Notes: a model not told the origin generated them from the letters alone. Positions 52,488 to 61,080 are shown, counted from the stretch's first letter. The stretch: 64,000 nucleotides of DNA from Chitinophagaceae bacterium T5-Br10_B2g13 (GCA_001564065.1 LKNA01000001.1:44494-108493), one strand, 5' to 3'. Translations and numbers: made by a program.

Positions 52488-53332
52488 TAAGACCTGTCAG
52501 CGTTCAAAGATCCTGACAGCGTCTGGGTTTCTCGCCCTGAGCATTCGGGGCAGATAAATTCGCAGAGTCTCGCAGAAGTATTCTTTGAATACCTTAGAAC
52601 TTTCTGTGCTTGCCTGGCGGATTAATGTGAGTTGGGCAAAAATGGAAAAGGTATATAACAAAGCCTCAATTTATGGGGCTTAATATACGAGACGGTCATT
52701 CATGGCCGGATATTCCTCGCAGGTATAAATCCCCCGTTCGTGTCTACAACCCATAAATGGGTTATTAATAGAAGACCTGTCAGCGTTCAATGAACATGAC
52801 AGCGTCTGGGTTTCTCGCAGAGTTTCGCTGAGAAATGTTTTTTTACTAGATGTGCAACGCTTTAAATGAACTCCGGAGGAGTATCCTGTTTTTAGCATAA
52901 AATGAGTTATAAGGGATTAGCTCCTTAGAAGCTTCCTGCTACACAGGGCGAGATTTCTAGCACAAAACAGAAAGGACACTCCTATGGAGTGATGGCTTTT
53001 TTCCACTCATCTTTCTAATAACAGGCTAATCCTACGGAATGTGTATGACAACCTCTATCGATCAAGCTTAGGTTCTCGCCAAGAGCATTCGGGGCAGATG
53101 AATTCGCGGTTTTCGCAGAGTAAACTCGATACATTTTGGAACTTCTGTGCTTCCGTGGCAGATATATGTAGATTAGCCACGAAGTCACGAATGGTGCAGA
53201 TAAATAAGAAAAGCCCCAAAATTTGGGGCTTAATATACGAGCCGGTCATTTATGGCCAGACATTCCTCGCAGAGATTCGCAGAGTAACCTTAGTGTAACC
53301 TCGGGTCTTAGCGTCTTTGTGGCCTGACTTTC
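52488..53332. repeat. Mosaic palindromic repeat cluster 1
   Basis: The 941 bases between the two DoxX-like genes are packed with modules found again at 57.7-58.2, 60.4-60.9 and 63.6-64.0 kb. M1, a CTGTCAGC/GCTGACAG-type hairpin, at 52490 and 52774. M2, GCATTCGGGGCAGAT, at 52531 and 53077. M3, CCCAT-n-ATGGGTT, at 52750. M4, AAGCCCC-AAATTT-GGGGCTT plus GCCGGTCAT-n-ATGGCCGG, at 52660 and 53210. M5, a four-palindrome block, at 52845-53042. A CTTCTGTGCTT-type module at 52601 and 53140. No transposase is present. Order and orientation vary from cluster to cluster. Confidence 0.8.
52845..53042 (+). repeat. Four-palindrome element, copy 1
   Basis: This 198-base block contains in order ACTCC-GGA-GGAGT, GCTCCTTAGAAGC, ACTCCTATGGAGT and ATTCC-type TCCTACGGA, joined by conserved linkers such as GTTGCACATCTA, AACTCATTT and AACAGGCTA. 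Its inverted, diverged copy is at 57904-58104. Confidence 0.8.
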
Positions 53333-53349
53333 TATTGAGGGCTTATATA

Positions 53350-53718
53350 CTATAAAAGCCCTATCACCAGAGAGAGTACAAGGAATGTAAATGCAGGGAG
53401 TGATTTCTTGAGCGGATCACTGATTTTTATGTGCATGGAAACGGCTCCAAGCATCAGAAAAGCTATTCCGAATGCGGCAACAGCCTCAACCTGCGGGTAG
53501 TAAATGGAAGTGATTAGAAGAATCGCCAGTCCGACCTTAGCCGTACCTACCGCGTACATAAACCAAACCGGTAAACCATAATTTTTAAACTCCTCTTTGA
53601 TATCATTCGCATCACCGCCTCTCCAGGCCGTGGATTTTTTTGACCGGACAAGCCATACGTTGAGAATACTTAACCCGACAATGAGTTTTAACGCTATCAT
53701 CACAAATTCCATAATCAA
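53350..53718 (-). CDS. DoxX-like membrane protein
   Basis: This 122-residue protein has four helices (about 3-22, 48-69, 75-92, 103-121). The positions F-K-N-Y-G-L-P-V-W and A-V-G-T-A-K-V-G-L-A-I-L-L match DoxX-like families. It differs strongly in sequence from the DoxX-like protein at 52004. The gene faces the repeat cluster with its 3' end. Confidence 0.72.
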   Translation of the reverse strand: MIMEFVMIALKLIVGLSILNVWLVRSKKSTAWRGGDANDIKEEFKNYGLPVWFMYAVGTAKVGLAILLITSIYYPQVEAVAAFGIAFLMLGAVSMHIKISDPLKKSLPAFTFLVLSLVIGLL

Positions 53719-53847
53719 ACCCCCTTTATTTAAATTATAACTGCCAACTGCAGGTAGAAAAGTTGGTCAAAAAAAGCCTAAAACTCTCCTCTTCCTTGCA
53801 GTTCAACCGATTGGGTGCACCAACCGTTCAATCTCATCAAAAAATAG

Positions 53848-54432
53848 TTAAGGTGCTAACCAGTGCAGTATCTCTTCCCGGTTACGAATAATCTTCTCAG
53901 ACCTGATATGCCTGACCCCGTCCAGCTGTAAAAACTCCATTCGTACAGCCTCAATCTTGACCAGACAAAAGTTTGGAGTGCTCTCCAGGTGCCAATTAAA
54001 TGCCTCATCCGGATTTTCAATTTTTGAACCGGGCGTAACGACCGATGTATAGGAGTGGGGACTGCTGCTTCCGCCGTTATCCCAGTGCCGTTTGTACTCT
54101 TCTCCCGCTTTCACTATTGAAGCTCTGCCGGTGACCCTAAGCTGCAGTTTTTCTTTGTCATCATAGAACAGAAGACTTGCAGAATCACTTTCTCGGATTT
54201 CACCGACTTTATCGGATCGGCTGTCGGTGTAGATCATAAACGTGCTCTCTTCTGAAAAATCGCGAAGCACCACCGTTCTTTGCTGCGGTCTCTTATTTTT
54301 ATCAATCGTGGCAAGCGCCACAAACCGAAACGGATGATCGCTATCGGCCACAGCTTCTTTTACTCGGTTCAATACATGCTTCCAGGCTTCAGTTAAAGTC
54401 ATCTCAGAAGTTACGACAGTATGTTCACTCAA
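53848..54432 (-). CDS. Pyridoxamine 5'-phosphate oxidase-family FMN-binding protein
   Basis: This 194-residue protein has the split-barrel fold pattern: F-R-F-V-A-L-A-T-I-D, P-Q-Q-R-T-V-V-L-R-D-F, and I-Y-T-D-S-R-S-D-K-V for flavin phosphate binding, then L-R-V-T-G-R-A. The C-terminal part has F-N-W-H-L-E-S-T-P and R-M-E-F-L-Q-L-D-G. It belongs to the wider PNPOx superfamily, nearest to Alr4036-type proteins, and true pyridoxine oxidase activity is uncertain. Single gene. Confidence 0.85.
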   Translation of the reverse strand: MSEHTVVTSEMTLTEAWKHVLNRVKEAVADSDHPFRFVALATIDKNKRPQQRTVVLRDFSEESTFMIYTDSRSDKVGEIRESDSASLLFYDDKEKLQLRVTGRASIVKAGEEYKRHWDNGGSSSPHSYTSVVTPGSKIENPDEAFNWHLESTPNFCLVKIEAVRMEFLQLDGVRHIRSEKIIRNREEILHWLAP

Positions 54433-54689
54433 TGGATTCTATGTTTGATTCAGCCGGCTTACGTATTATAATACCGAATGGTAATTTCACCTTATTACAA
54501 TAGAAATGCGCATGGAGTTCAGAGATAACCTGCTCAACTTAATTTACATTTAGCTGTAAAAATACGGTTTCCAAAATACACAAGCCGTAAGGAGTACCGG
54601 CCTCCACGTTACAGAGGCGAGTAAAGGGTGAAAAAGAGAGCCATTACACACCTTTTACTCTTCCTGAAAATGCAAAATTAACAGTAGCC

Positions 54690-54911
54690 TTACAGCGCTT
54701 TTTTGACAGCAGCTGCCGGTTCCTTTTCAGGCATAATTTTATCAAGAACAAAATAGACCGGGCAGAATCCTGTAAAGGTACTCATGATTTGAAGTACAGC
54801 CACAGCACCGGCCAGATAGAGCCAGTTCAAATTAATATAAACGGCCAACAATACGCTTGTCAGATATATGACGCCGACAATTCCATCGTGAATTTTAGTT
54901 TTACTTTTCAT
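54690..54911 (-). CDS. DUF2892/YgaP-like inner membrane protein
   Basis: This 73-residue protein starts at ATG 54911, with GGAGG 10 bases before; an in-frame ATG at 54965 would add 18 residues. Two helices (about 8-25 and 29-50) carry the DUF2892 signature, with T-G-F-C-P-V-Y-F-V-L at the second helix end and one Cys. Family members move thiocyanate or sulfur species or act with rhodanese. It stands alone. Confidence 0.8.
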   Translation of the reverse strand: MKSKTKIHDGIVGVIYLTSVLLAVYINLNWLYLAGAVAVLQIMSTFTGFCPVYFVLDKIMPEKEPAAAVKKAL

Positions 54912-55425
54912 GTGAGTTGTTCCTCCGGTGGGTTGGTTCAGGACAGACTGAATTGAATTCAGCAAACTTCACACTACTTAACACAACTGTAGCATCTGGT
55001 AATGCTATTTAATAATCCTATCTTTTGGAACTCTGTGATGAAAATTTATTCAGAATCGGTTGCTAACCGAGCGCCAATTATTCTTCTTTCTCGAATCTCT
55101 TCTTCCATATACTGAACCGTTTAAAGACTCTCTATTTCGGTCAGACAGACCGGATCAATCTCCAACCTTTCTAAAAACGATATCTCCATGGTTGTGATTT
55201 TCCGGACACCAATAATCTGCTCAACAAACCTTTTACATCAAAACGACTACTTATTTCACCCTGGATTGATTAAATAAATGGTTTAAACAGCCTAGTCCTC
55301 GATTTAAAACTCCCTGAAATTATTGATTTATTTAAAACACACTTTCTATACCCGAAAAGTATAAACCAATCAATCTTTTCTTTTTTATACCCGATAAGGT
55401 ATACCATCTTACATGTCTTCATGTG
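54912..55425. other. Gene-poor stretch with two operator-like palindromes and possible coding remnants
   Basis: TATAC-CCGAAAA-GTATA (55347-55363) and TATACC-CGATAA-GGTATA (55386-55403) are related inverted repeats about 39 bases apart, the layout of repressor operators in toxin-antitoxin or HTH-regulated loci. No HTH gene is adjacent. On the minus strand below 55240 only short frames remain, with tails such as FLERLEIDPVCLTEIESL and MEEEIRERRIIGARLATDSE, which may be decayed gene ends. Confidence 0.4.
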
Positions 55426-55809
55426 CTACCCGAAATCCTTCTTGCCAAGCAGACGCCTCACAGCGTCCTCGAACTGTTTGAATTCCTCTTCGGGCGGATA
55501 ATTGTTGCTCCCCCCTGAACTCACAAAAGCATCCCCATACCTGATAACCAACTCCCACTGGGTTCCATCAAGAACATATGAATCGTAATAGTTCTTCCAT
55601 GACCAAACATTTGCGCTGTCCAGCGCTTTTCGAAATTCACGCCATTGATCTTCTGATACGGTAATACCCTCCCTTTCTCTGGCCGGCATTGGAAAATCAT
55701 ATGGATCATCCGTATAGAGCAGCGTCCCGTCTGATTGAAGTTCTACTTCGTACGAAGGACCAAAAAAACCTCCGATAGATGCTTTAAATTGTTCGGGAAG
55801 TATATCCAT
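55426..55809 (-). CDS. Uncharacterised 127-residue protein
   Basis: The likely start is ATG 55809 (M-D-I-L-P-E-Q-F), as the frame upstream to 55893 is low-complexity and AT-rich. The protein is soluble and acidic with aromatic clusters such as W-S-W-K-N-Y-Y and W-E-L-V-I-R-Y-G. A G-G-S-N-N-Y-P-P segment precedes a final helix F-x-x-F-E-D-A-V-R-R-L-L. I do not recognise the family. It lies 96 bases downstream of the GIY-YIG-like gene in the same direction. Confidence 0.65.
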   Translation of the reverse strand: MDILPEQFKASIGGFFGPSYEVELQSDGTLLYTDDPYDFPMPAREREGITVSEDQWREFRKALDSANVWSWKNYYDSYVLDGTQWELVIRYGDAFVSSGGSNNYPPEEEFKQFEDAVRRLLGKKDFG

Positions 55810-55905
55810 TAGCACGGTTAATTGATGGTTAATAGTATGGCAAGTGAGTGGCCGGGTGACAATTATCAATCTATGGCTGATAACTACTACCAATATTCGA
55901 ATTGC

Positions 55906-56562
55906 TTATTGGCCTGCGCGCTTCAATAGTTTGCTTAACATAATGAATTCATCTTCATTAAGTGGATCTTTATACAAGCCATTGACTTGCCACAACCCAC
56001 TTTCTCGAATTTTTAGCTTTGGAGAATGTTGTCCAAACCAATCAGCAGCTGGACTACATTCTTCACAATGAGATACTGTTGAAATAATCTTTTCTTCCCA
56101 TTTCAATCGCTCTTCTTTTGTATCGACTCTGAAAACTACAAATGAGAAATTATTTTGAATATAGTCGGATACTAAAGCTTCAACTTGTTGTTGTTTATCT
56201 AAATCCAGTTTCGGAGAATAAAGCTCGTTATTTTTCCTTGAGGTTAGGCTCCAATTCCATTGCTCAAGAAATGGATCATAGTTTTTATTTAAATAAGCCC
56301 GACCAATGTTCTTACGAAAGATACTTCTGTCTTTATTTCTGCTGAGAAAATGTTGCTTTATGCGAGATGGTAATTGATTGGGGCCGTTGTGAGTACCAAT
56401 TCTCACAATTCGATCAGTGTTATGAGCATGTTCACCTTTTTCAAAAAGTATGTATAACCCATTTTCACATAAGTTAGATTTGTCGTAAGGAAAGTAATTT
56501 CGTTCTAACCCTTTAACTATCCCATGAAGACGATGACAAATATTTCCCATATCAGAACTCAT
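55906..56562 (-). CDS. GIY-YIG-like protein
   Basis: This 218-residue protein shows a GIY-YIG-like start: G-L-Y-I-L-F-E-K-G-E, then R-I-V-R-I-G-T-H in place of YIG, followed by S-R-I-K-Q-H and S-I-F-R-K-N-I-G-R-A. Related proteins are found scattered in genomic islands. A late acidic residue that could complete the nuclease site is not certain. The gene is visibly richer in A and T than the genes around it, as is the 600 bases upstream, which suggests acquisition. Function unknown. Confidence 0.65.
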   Translation of the reverse strand: MSSDMGNICHRLHGIVKGLERNYFPYDKSNLCENGLYILFEKGEHAHNTDRIVRIGTHNGPNQLPSRIKQHFLSRNKDRSIFRKNIGRAYLNKNYDPFLEQWNWSLTSRKNNELYSPKLDLDKQQQVEALVSDYIQNNFSFVVFRVDTKEERLKWEEKIISTVSHCEECSPAADWFGQHSPKLKIRESGLWQVNGLYKDPLNEDEFIMLSKLLKRAGQ

Positions 56563-56999
56563 TCTTTAAAGACTGTTTCTGTTTCCCCCAATACTTTGTC
56601 CTTGTACTGGGATTTCGTAGAAGTTCAAATTGGGAAATAAATATTACAGATATTTTTGGTCTGTCAATAAAATAAAGTGACGTATATCAAATTGCAGTAC
56701 ATTTTCAACTGTGAAAGATTTTTTAATCCCACTTTCTACGATTAGAAGTTGACATTATTTTTTAAAGTTAAATCCTAGGGACTGACTTTTGATTAAAAGG
56801 AAAAGATTATGCTTTGCAGAAAGAATAAAAACAGATTTTGGTTTTAAACTGTCAGCATATTCCAAACCTAATCGAAAGGTAGACTCAAAGAAAGATCTTT
56901 AGCCTTAGCTTTGACATACTTTTTTTCTGACACAAGAAATAAGTACAATCTTTGCCATGTTCTTTATTTAGTACAGACTTGAACCGCGAAAACACTGTT

Positions 57000-57146
57000 T
57001 TCGCAACATAGATCAAATGGCCTTAGCCAAAAACAAAACTATAATTTATGGAGTCGTGTACAAACCTAAATCAAGAAGTAAAGATCAGATTTCGCAATAT
57101 AGATAAGATGACCTCAGCAAAAACAATACTCAGATTGTGGGGTTGG
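57000..57146. repeat. Imperfect direct repeat in AT-rich gap before tRNA
   Basis: Two copies of about 55 bases, 57000-57054 and 57092-57146, share TTCGCAA-n-ATAGAT, ATG-n-CCT-n-AGC, AAAAACA and TAT-n-G-G-type ends. They lie in the 606-base AT-rich gap 56563-57168, which has no supportable gene. They might be remains of an inserted element near the 3' end of the tRNA. Confidence 0.45.
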
Positions 57147-57168
57147 CACTAATTGAATGGAAAAAAGT

Positions 57169-57242
57169 GGACCCGGCAGGACTTGAACCTGCGACCAATC
57201 GATTATGAGTCGACTGCTCTGACCAACTGAGCTACGGGTCCT
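57169..57242 (-). tRNA. tRNA-Ile2 (anticodon CAT, lysidine type)
   Basis: The 74-base cloverleaf has a 7-bp acceptor stem (GGACCCG with CGGGTCC), D-arm GCTC/GAGC, anticodon stem GTCGA/TCGAT with loop CTCATAA, and T-arm GCAGG/CCTGC. The anticodon CAT could mean Met or Ile2. The anticodon and T-arm sequence closely resembles tRNA-Ile2 of other bacteria, not elongator Met, so the C is expected to be changed to lysidine. CCA is not encoded; T6 follows. Confidence 0.9.
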
Positions 57243-57496
57243 TTTTGATATACAATCTCTTAAAGGGCGGTAAAATTACAAGCTTTGCCAACCATTTACA
57301 ATAGGATATTTGTTTCTTAAGAGTATCCCAAAATCTGTTATCAAATTTACTTTATATACAATTGGAGATTTTCGATACAAGATTTTTGATCCTGTTTTAA
57401 ACTTCAGAATCACTTCTCAAATCCAACACCTCATATATATTTCATATAATCAACTGAATAACAATCACTTAACCTTAATTAATAAAATTTTCCTTC

Positions 57497-57607
57497 TAAC
57501 CCCTATTCCGTTATATTAAAGCGGGGTTAAGGATTCTGGTAGAACTTCTTTATCGAACTCTGCAGTATCCTTACAGGGGCCGGTGGCATTGCCATCGGCC
57601 TTTTTTT
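57497..57607 (+). ncRNA. Candidate small RNA upstream of an orphan terminator
   Basis: Two hairpins precede the terminator directly: TAACCCC (57497-57503) with GGGGTTA (57523-57529), then AAGGAT-T-CTG (57529-57538) with CAG-T-ATCCTT (57563-57572). The terminator at 57578-57607 belongs to no rightward protein gene. An RNA of about 110-170 bases on the plus strand would explain it. A TATAAT-like box occurs near 57445, but no -35 partner is clear. No known class is recognised. Confidence 0.4.
57578..57607 (+). terminator. Orphan intrinsic terminator
   Basis: GGCCGGTGGC and GCCATCGGCC form a 10-bp stem with one G-U pair and a 3-base loop, followed by T7. No rightward gene ends nearby. Confidence 0.9.
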
Positions 57608-57689
57608 ATTTACTCGTGTTGTGGTGCTGTACCCGGTATTTTGGCTATTGATCCCCTTCTTGAAATCTCTTGTCTCGCTACTTTTGTAG

Positions 57690-58204
57690 TCAACACAAAT
57701 TCATCCACAACGGAAGCACAGAAGTTCTAAGCTATATTGATTTCACACTGCTTAACTAACTCGAACACCAGACGCTCAGGTTCTCTGAACGCAGACTGAT
57801 CTTAATCATAAAACCCATTCAAGGGTTGTACACATGAGCACGGGATTTATCCCTGCGAGAATTTTTTCCAGGCTCGCATAGAACGCCTCTTACCGAGATA
57901 AATATTATTCCGTAGGAATAGCCTGTTTTTAGAAAGATGAGTGAAAAAAACCATCACTCCATAGGAGTGTCCTTTTTTTGTTTTGTGCTAATAATCTCGC
58001 CCTGTGTTGCAGAAAGCTCCTAAGGAGCTAATCCCATATAACTCATTTAATACTACAAACAGGATACTCCTCCGGAGTTGATTTAAAGCGTTGCACATCT
58101 AATAACACACATCCCTCAGCGTATTTATCTGCCCCGAATGCTCGGGGCGAGAAACCAAGACGCTGTCAGATCCCGACTGCTGTCGGGATGCTGACAGGTC
58201 TTAC
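57690..58204. repeat. Mosaic palindromic repeat cluster 2
   Basis: The modules of cluster 1 recur in other order and orientation. A GGAAGCACAGAAGTTC-type module near 57711. A variant M1 at 57768-57803. M3, AACCCATTCAAGGGTT with GCACGGGATTTATCCCTGCG, at 57811-57858. The inverted M5 at 57904-58104. M2, CTGCCCCGAATGCTCGGGGCGAGAA, at 58129-58153. M1 with a longer loop CCCGACTGCTGTCGGG at 58158-58201. The cluster ends inside the stop region of the TPR gene. The rest of 57243-57690 is AT-rich except for the RNA candidate. Confidence 0.8.
57904..58104 (-). repeat. Four-palindrome element, inverted copy 2
   Basis: Reverse-complement relative of 52845-53042, with ATTCCGTAGGAAT, ACTCCATAGGAGT, AGCTCCTAAGGAGCT and ACTCC-TCC-GGAGT in mirrored order and the same linkers. 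The two copies bracket about 4.9 kb containing the PNPOx-like, DUF2892, GIY-YIG-like and tRNA genes. Confidence 0.8.
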
Positions 58205-59155
58205 TCAATTTTTCAGTCTGGCCATTTCTGCCTCAGCCGCTATATAACCAAACGCCGCCCATTGGTCTGTGTTGATAATTCGGTTCCAGATATCGACGGC
58301 TCTCTCCTCTCTCCCATTCATATAGTGCCAGTTTCCGATACCGTACCACAGTGTGGCATTCTGCAGAGCATCATCCGACACCTCCATCATCCGTTCCGGA
58401 TCAAAGTAGCCTTTAAACACCATGATCAGATTCAGATAAACATCATTCTCGATCAGATTCATATCGGCCGTAACCTCCTCAATGGCACTACCGGCCCGTT
58501 CATCCTGTCCACTCCTCTTCAGGGCTGAGTAGTACCAATAGAGAGTAGCCACGCGCATGTCGTCGGTCAAGTCCAGATTATTCAACGCTTTTTCGTACGA
58601 CTCAATCGCTCGGTGATATTCTCCCTTAAGATAGTGCGCCAGCCCCTTGTGGTACCAAACATTCGATTTTAATGTACTCACCGGCTGATTCAGCTCATTC
58701 GGCAGCCCATCCGGTTCAATATAGTCCGGCAGATTCCGCATCAGCTCTTCCGCTCGTTCAAAATCACGGATCGCCCGGTCAAAATGTCTAAGCGTGATAT
58801 AGCGATGCCCCCTGTGACGAAACATACGGGGATCCTCAGGGACTTTAAATGTACCTTCTGTAAAAAGCTGAACCGCCTCGCGATACTCTCCTAGATAAGC
58901 TGCTCTCCGGCCCAGCCATATAATATTTTCTGCATCTTCCGGGTCAACCCGGTAGTTCGAGAGAGCCTCCAGAAATTTCTCGTTGTGGCTGTCGAAAACT
59001 TCAGGAGAGAGCTCAGGGGTATAGAGCGTATCTCCGGTTAATGATATCGTCTGAACTCCCGACGGCATGGGTGGAAGATCCACTCTATTTTCACCGCATG
59101 AAATCACACCCGCACCCAGCAGTGATGCTGCAACTATTAGTAAACTCTTTTTCAT
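58205..59155 (-). CDS. TPR-repeat lipoprotein
   Basis: This 316-residue protein has a lipobox A-G-V-I-S-C with Cys20. Several tetratricopeptide motifs follow: A-A-Y-L-G-E-Y-R-E-A-V-Q-L-F-T-E-G, Y-I-T-L-R-H-F-D-R-A-I-R-D-F-E-R-A, and A-H-Y-L-K-G-E-Y-H-R-A-I-E-S-Y-E-K-A. TPR domains hold protein partners. It lies 10 bases after the M28 peptidase gene, so the two lipoproteins are cotranscribed and likely work together. The partner is unknown. Confidence 0.88.
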   Translation of the reverse strand: MKKSLLIVAASLLGAGVISCGENRVDLPPMPSGVQTISLTGDTLYTPELSPEVFDSHNEKFLEALSNYRVDPEDAENIIWLGRRAAYLGEYREAVQLFTEGTFKVPEDPRMFRHRGHRYITLRHFDRAIRDFERAEELMRNLPDYIEPDGLPNELNQPVSTLKSNVWYHKGLAHYLKGEYHRAIESYEKALNNLDLTDDMRVATLYWYYSALKRSGQDERAGSAIEEVTADMNLIENDVYLNLIMVFKGYFDPERMMEVSDDALQNATLWYGIGNWHYMNGREERAVDIWNRIINTDQWAAFGYIAAEAEMARLKN

Positions 59156-59165
59156 TTTATCCCTA

Positions 59166-60404
59166 TTAAAAAGTAACTGTTATCTCTACAATTTCTTCTG
59201 ATCTGCGAACTTTAACAACAATTTCTTCACCTTTTCTAAATTGACCAAGCGATTCCATATAGTCATAAATATTTTGAACCCGATAATCCCCCATCTGAAT
59301 AATCACATCCCCCCGCTCCATTTCTGATCTCTCTGCAGCCCCTCCTGCGGTAATACCGTCAATTCTGAAACCCTCTCCGGAATAATTATAATCGGGTATC
59401 ACGCCCAGGGTTACGCTGTTTAAGTCCATCGAAGTTTCACGCTGCGGAGCTGTTGGGGTAAACTCAATCTCTGACGGATTGAGTGCAAAGAGCTTTTTCA
59501 CCACCCGGCCGGAATGATCCGAAACCTTCAATATCCCTTCAAAATCGATCTTGTCAGACGTATCACCCTCGCGGTGATAATCCTCATGTGAACCGGTAAA
59601 GTAGTGGAGTACGGGAATGTTGATGCTGTGGAAAGATACATGGTCACTCGCACCCGTTCCGGATGGGTTGTGATGGATTTCTACATTTTCGATTTCAATA
59701 TCTGTAAGAATTTCATCCCACATTGGTGAGGTGCCTGTCCCAAAAATAGTTAGTTCATCGTCATTATTCAGCCGCCCGATCATATCCAGGTTGATCATGG
59801 CAAGGACAGAGTCTGCCTCAACTTCCAGATTCCCTGCAAAATATCTGGATCCCTGAAGCCCTACCTCCTCACCCGAAAATGCAACAAAGAGAATCGATTT
59901 AGCGGGTTTTTCATCAGAAAATTGTTGCGCCAGACGCAGAAGTCCGGCCACACCGGATGCGTTATCGTCGGCCGAGTTGTGCAGTGTATCCGGATTTTCG
60001 TGGTTCATGGAGATCGCTCCGCCAAAACCCTGTCCGTCGTAATGCGCTCCGATTATCACATATTGACCCGGGCTTTCAGATCCTTCTAATACCCCAACCA
60101 CATTCCTTGAGAGATGGCGGTCTACATTCATCGACTGGGCCAAAGGTCCCTCCAGAAGGTACTGCTGAAAATAGGTGTCTCTGTCTCCGCCCGGTATGAG
60201 TCCAATTTGAAGAAACCGATCGGCAATATAGTTTGCTGCTTCAGATTCATGTACGGTTCCTGCAAGGCGGCCTCCACGTTCATCGGATGCCAGCCACTCT
60301 ACATCCTGCCGGATTCTCTCCTCTACTGTGTACTCTCCGGAATCGGAGCTGCAGGAGAGAAGGGTTAGGCTAAATATGAGAAGTATCAGGGAGTAATATT
60401 TCAT
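59166..60404 (-). CDS. M28-family aminopeptidase lipoprotein with PDZ domain
   Basis: This 412-residue exported metallopeptidase has a lipobox L-L-S-C with Cys18. The M28 zinc residues are seen in G-A-H-Y-D (near 121), N-S-A-D-D-N-A-S-G-V, F-S-G-E-E-V-G-L and N-L-D-M-I-G-R; the last His lies in S-G-T-G-A-S-D-H-V-S-F. A C-terminal PDZ domain (about 325-410) has G-A-A-E-R-S-E-M-E-R-G-D-V-I. Such enzymes trim amino acids from peptides in the periplasm. It is followed by the TPR lipoprotein gene. Confidence 0.92.
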   Translation of the reverse strand: MKYYSLILLIFSLTLLSCSSDSGEYTVEERIRQDVEWLASDERGGRLAGTVHESEAANYIADRFLQIGLIPGGDRDTYFQQYLLEGPLAQSMNVDRHLSRNVVGVLEGSESPGQYVIIGAHYDGQGFGGAISMNHENPDTLHNSADDNASGVAGLLRLAQQFSDEKPAKSILFVAFSGEEVGLQGSRYFAGNLEVEADSVLAMINLDMIGRLNNDDELTIFGTGTSPMWDEILTDIEIENVEIHHNPSGTGASDHVSFHSINIPVLHYFTGSHEDYHREGDTSDKIDFEGILKVSDHSGRVVKKLFALNPSEIEFTPTAPQRETSMDLNSVTLGVIPDYNYSGEGFRIDGITAGGAAERSEMERGDVIIQMGDYRVQNIYDYMESLGQFRKGEEIVVKVRRSEEIVEITVTF

Positions 60405-60420
60405 TGCAGTTATTTCATTG

Positions 60421-60862
60421 GGTGGTCCTAAGAGCTATCAGCATCCCGACAGCAGCCGGGATCAGACAGGGTTGATGACAACAATATAATAAAGTACCGG
60501 GTTCACGCAGAGTGGTGATTTAAAGGTTGAAGAGACCTGTAAGCAAAACCCATTCATGGGTTCAATACACGAGCGCGGGATTTATCCCTGCGAAAAAAAG
60601 GAAGATCCGGCCATAAAAGACCGGCTCGTATATTAAGCCCCAAACTTTGGGGCTTTTCCTATTTATATAGATCCTTCGTGAACCCTCGCGACTTTGTGCC
60701 TTCGCGGCTGCCTCTTATTATTCAACCACGAAGACGCGAAGACTCTAAGGTTCACAAAGTTTTTTCTGCGTGAGTCTGCGTACCTATTCGTGAAATTCTG
60801 CGAGAACCAGACGCTATAGGGATGTTGACAGGCCTTTTTCAGCGAAATCCAATCATCCACTA
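60421..60862. repeat. Mosaic palindromic repeat cluster 3
   Basis: Upstream of the M28 gene are: an M1 variant with CCCGACAGCAGCCGGG (60437-60468), M3 (60546-60592), M4 in the opposite orientation (60604-60657), and a long imperfect inverted repeat of the CTTCGTG / CCTTCGCGG type (60674-60761). A second M1 variant lies at 60806-60834. No gene is visible in the 522 bases before the riboswitch. Confidence 0.8.
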
Positions 60863-60927
60863 AATCCGCGTTTCATCTTGAGACTGAACCTAAACACCCG
60901 TATCATTGATCCACATACTTAACCAAT

Positions 60928-61018
60928 AAGGTTGGGGGTGTCCCGTCCCGATACATCGGGAGGGACTGAGATCATACCCTGTGAACCTGAACCGGGTTAT
61001 ACCGGCGTAGGGAAACCG
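60928..61018 (+). promoter_or_regulatory. TPP riboswitch with extended P3 arm
   Basis: The thiamine pyrophosphate aptamer is recognised from GGGGGTG, CTGAGA, ACCCTGTGAACCTGA and the end GGCGTAGGGAAACC; GGTT and AACC close P1. The variable arm holds the nested stems TCCC/GGGA and CCCGAT/ATCGGG. It is 98 bases before the receptor start and should reduce its expression when thiamine is plentiful. Confidence 0.95.
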
Positions 61019-61080
61019 ATCTGCAGTGCAGGCCATCACATCACAAACAATTTCAGCTGATGACTACCGCGCACTGTCCC

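Noticed and set aside
52488..53332. CRISPR-like look of repeated units
   Set aside because: Units are palindromic modules of different kinds with irregular spacing and no uniform repeat-spacer pattern; no cas genes are present.
57169..57242. Elongator tRNA-Met reading of the CAT anticodon tRNA
   Set aside because: Anticodon-stem and T-arm sequence fits tRNA-Ile2 of other bacteria much better than elongator tRNA-Met.
57310..57519. 69-residue frame next to tRNA-Ile2
   Set aside because: AT-rich, no ribosome site and no recognisable domain; it overlaps the region I interpret as leading to an RNA gene.
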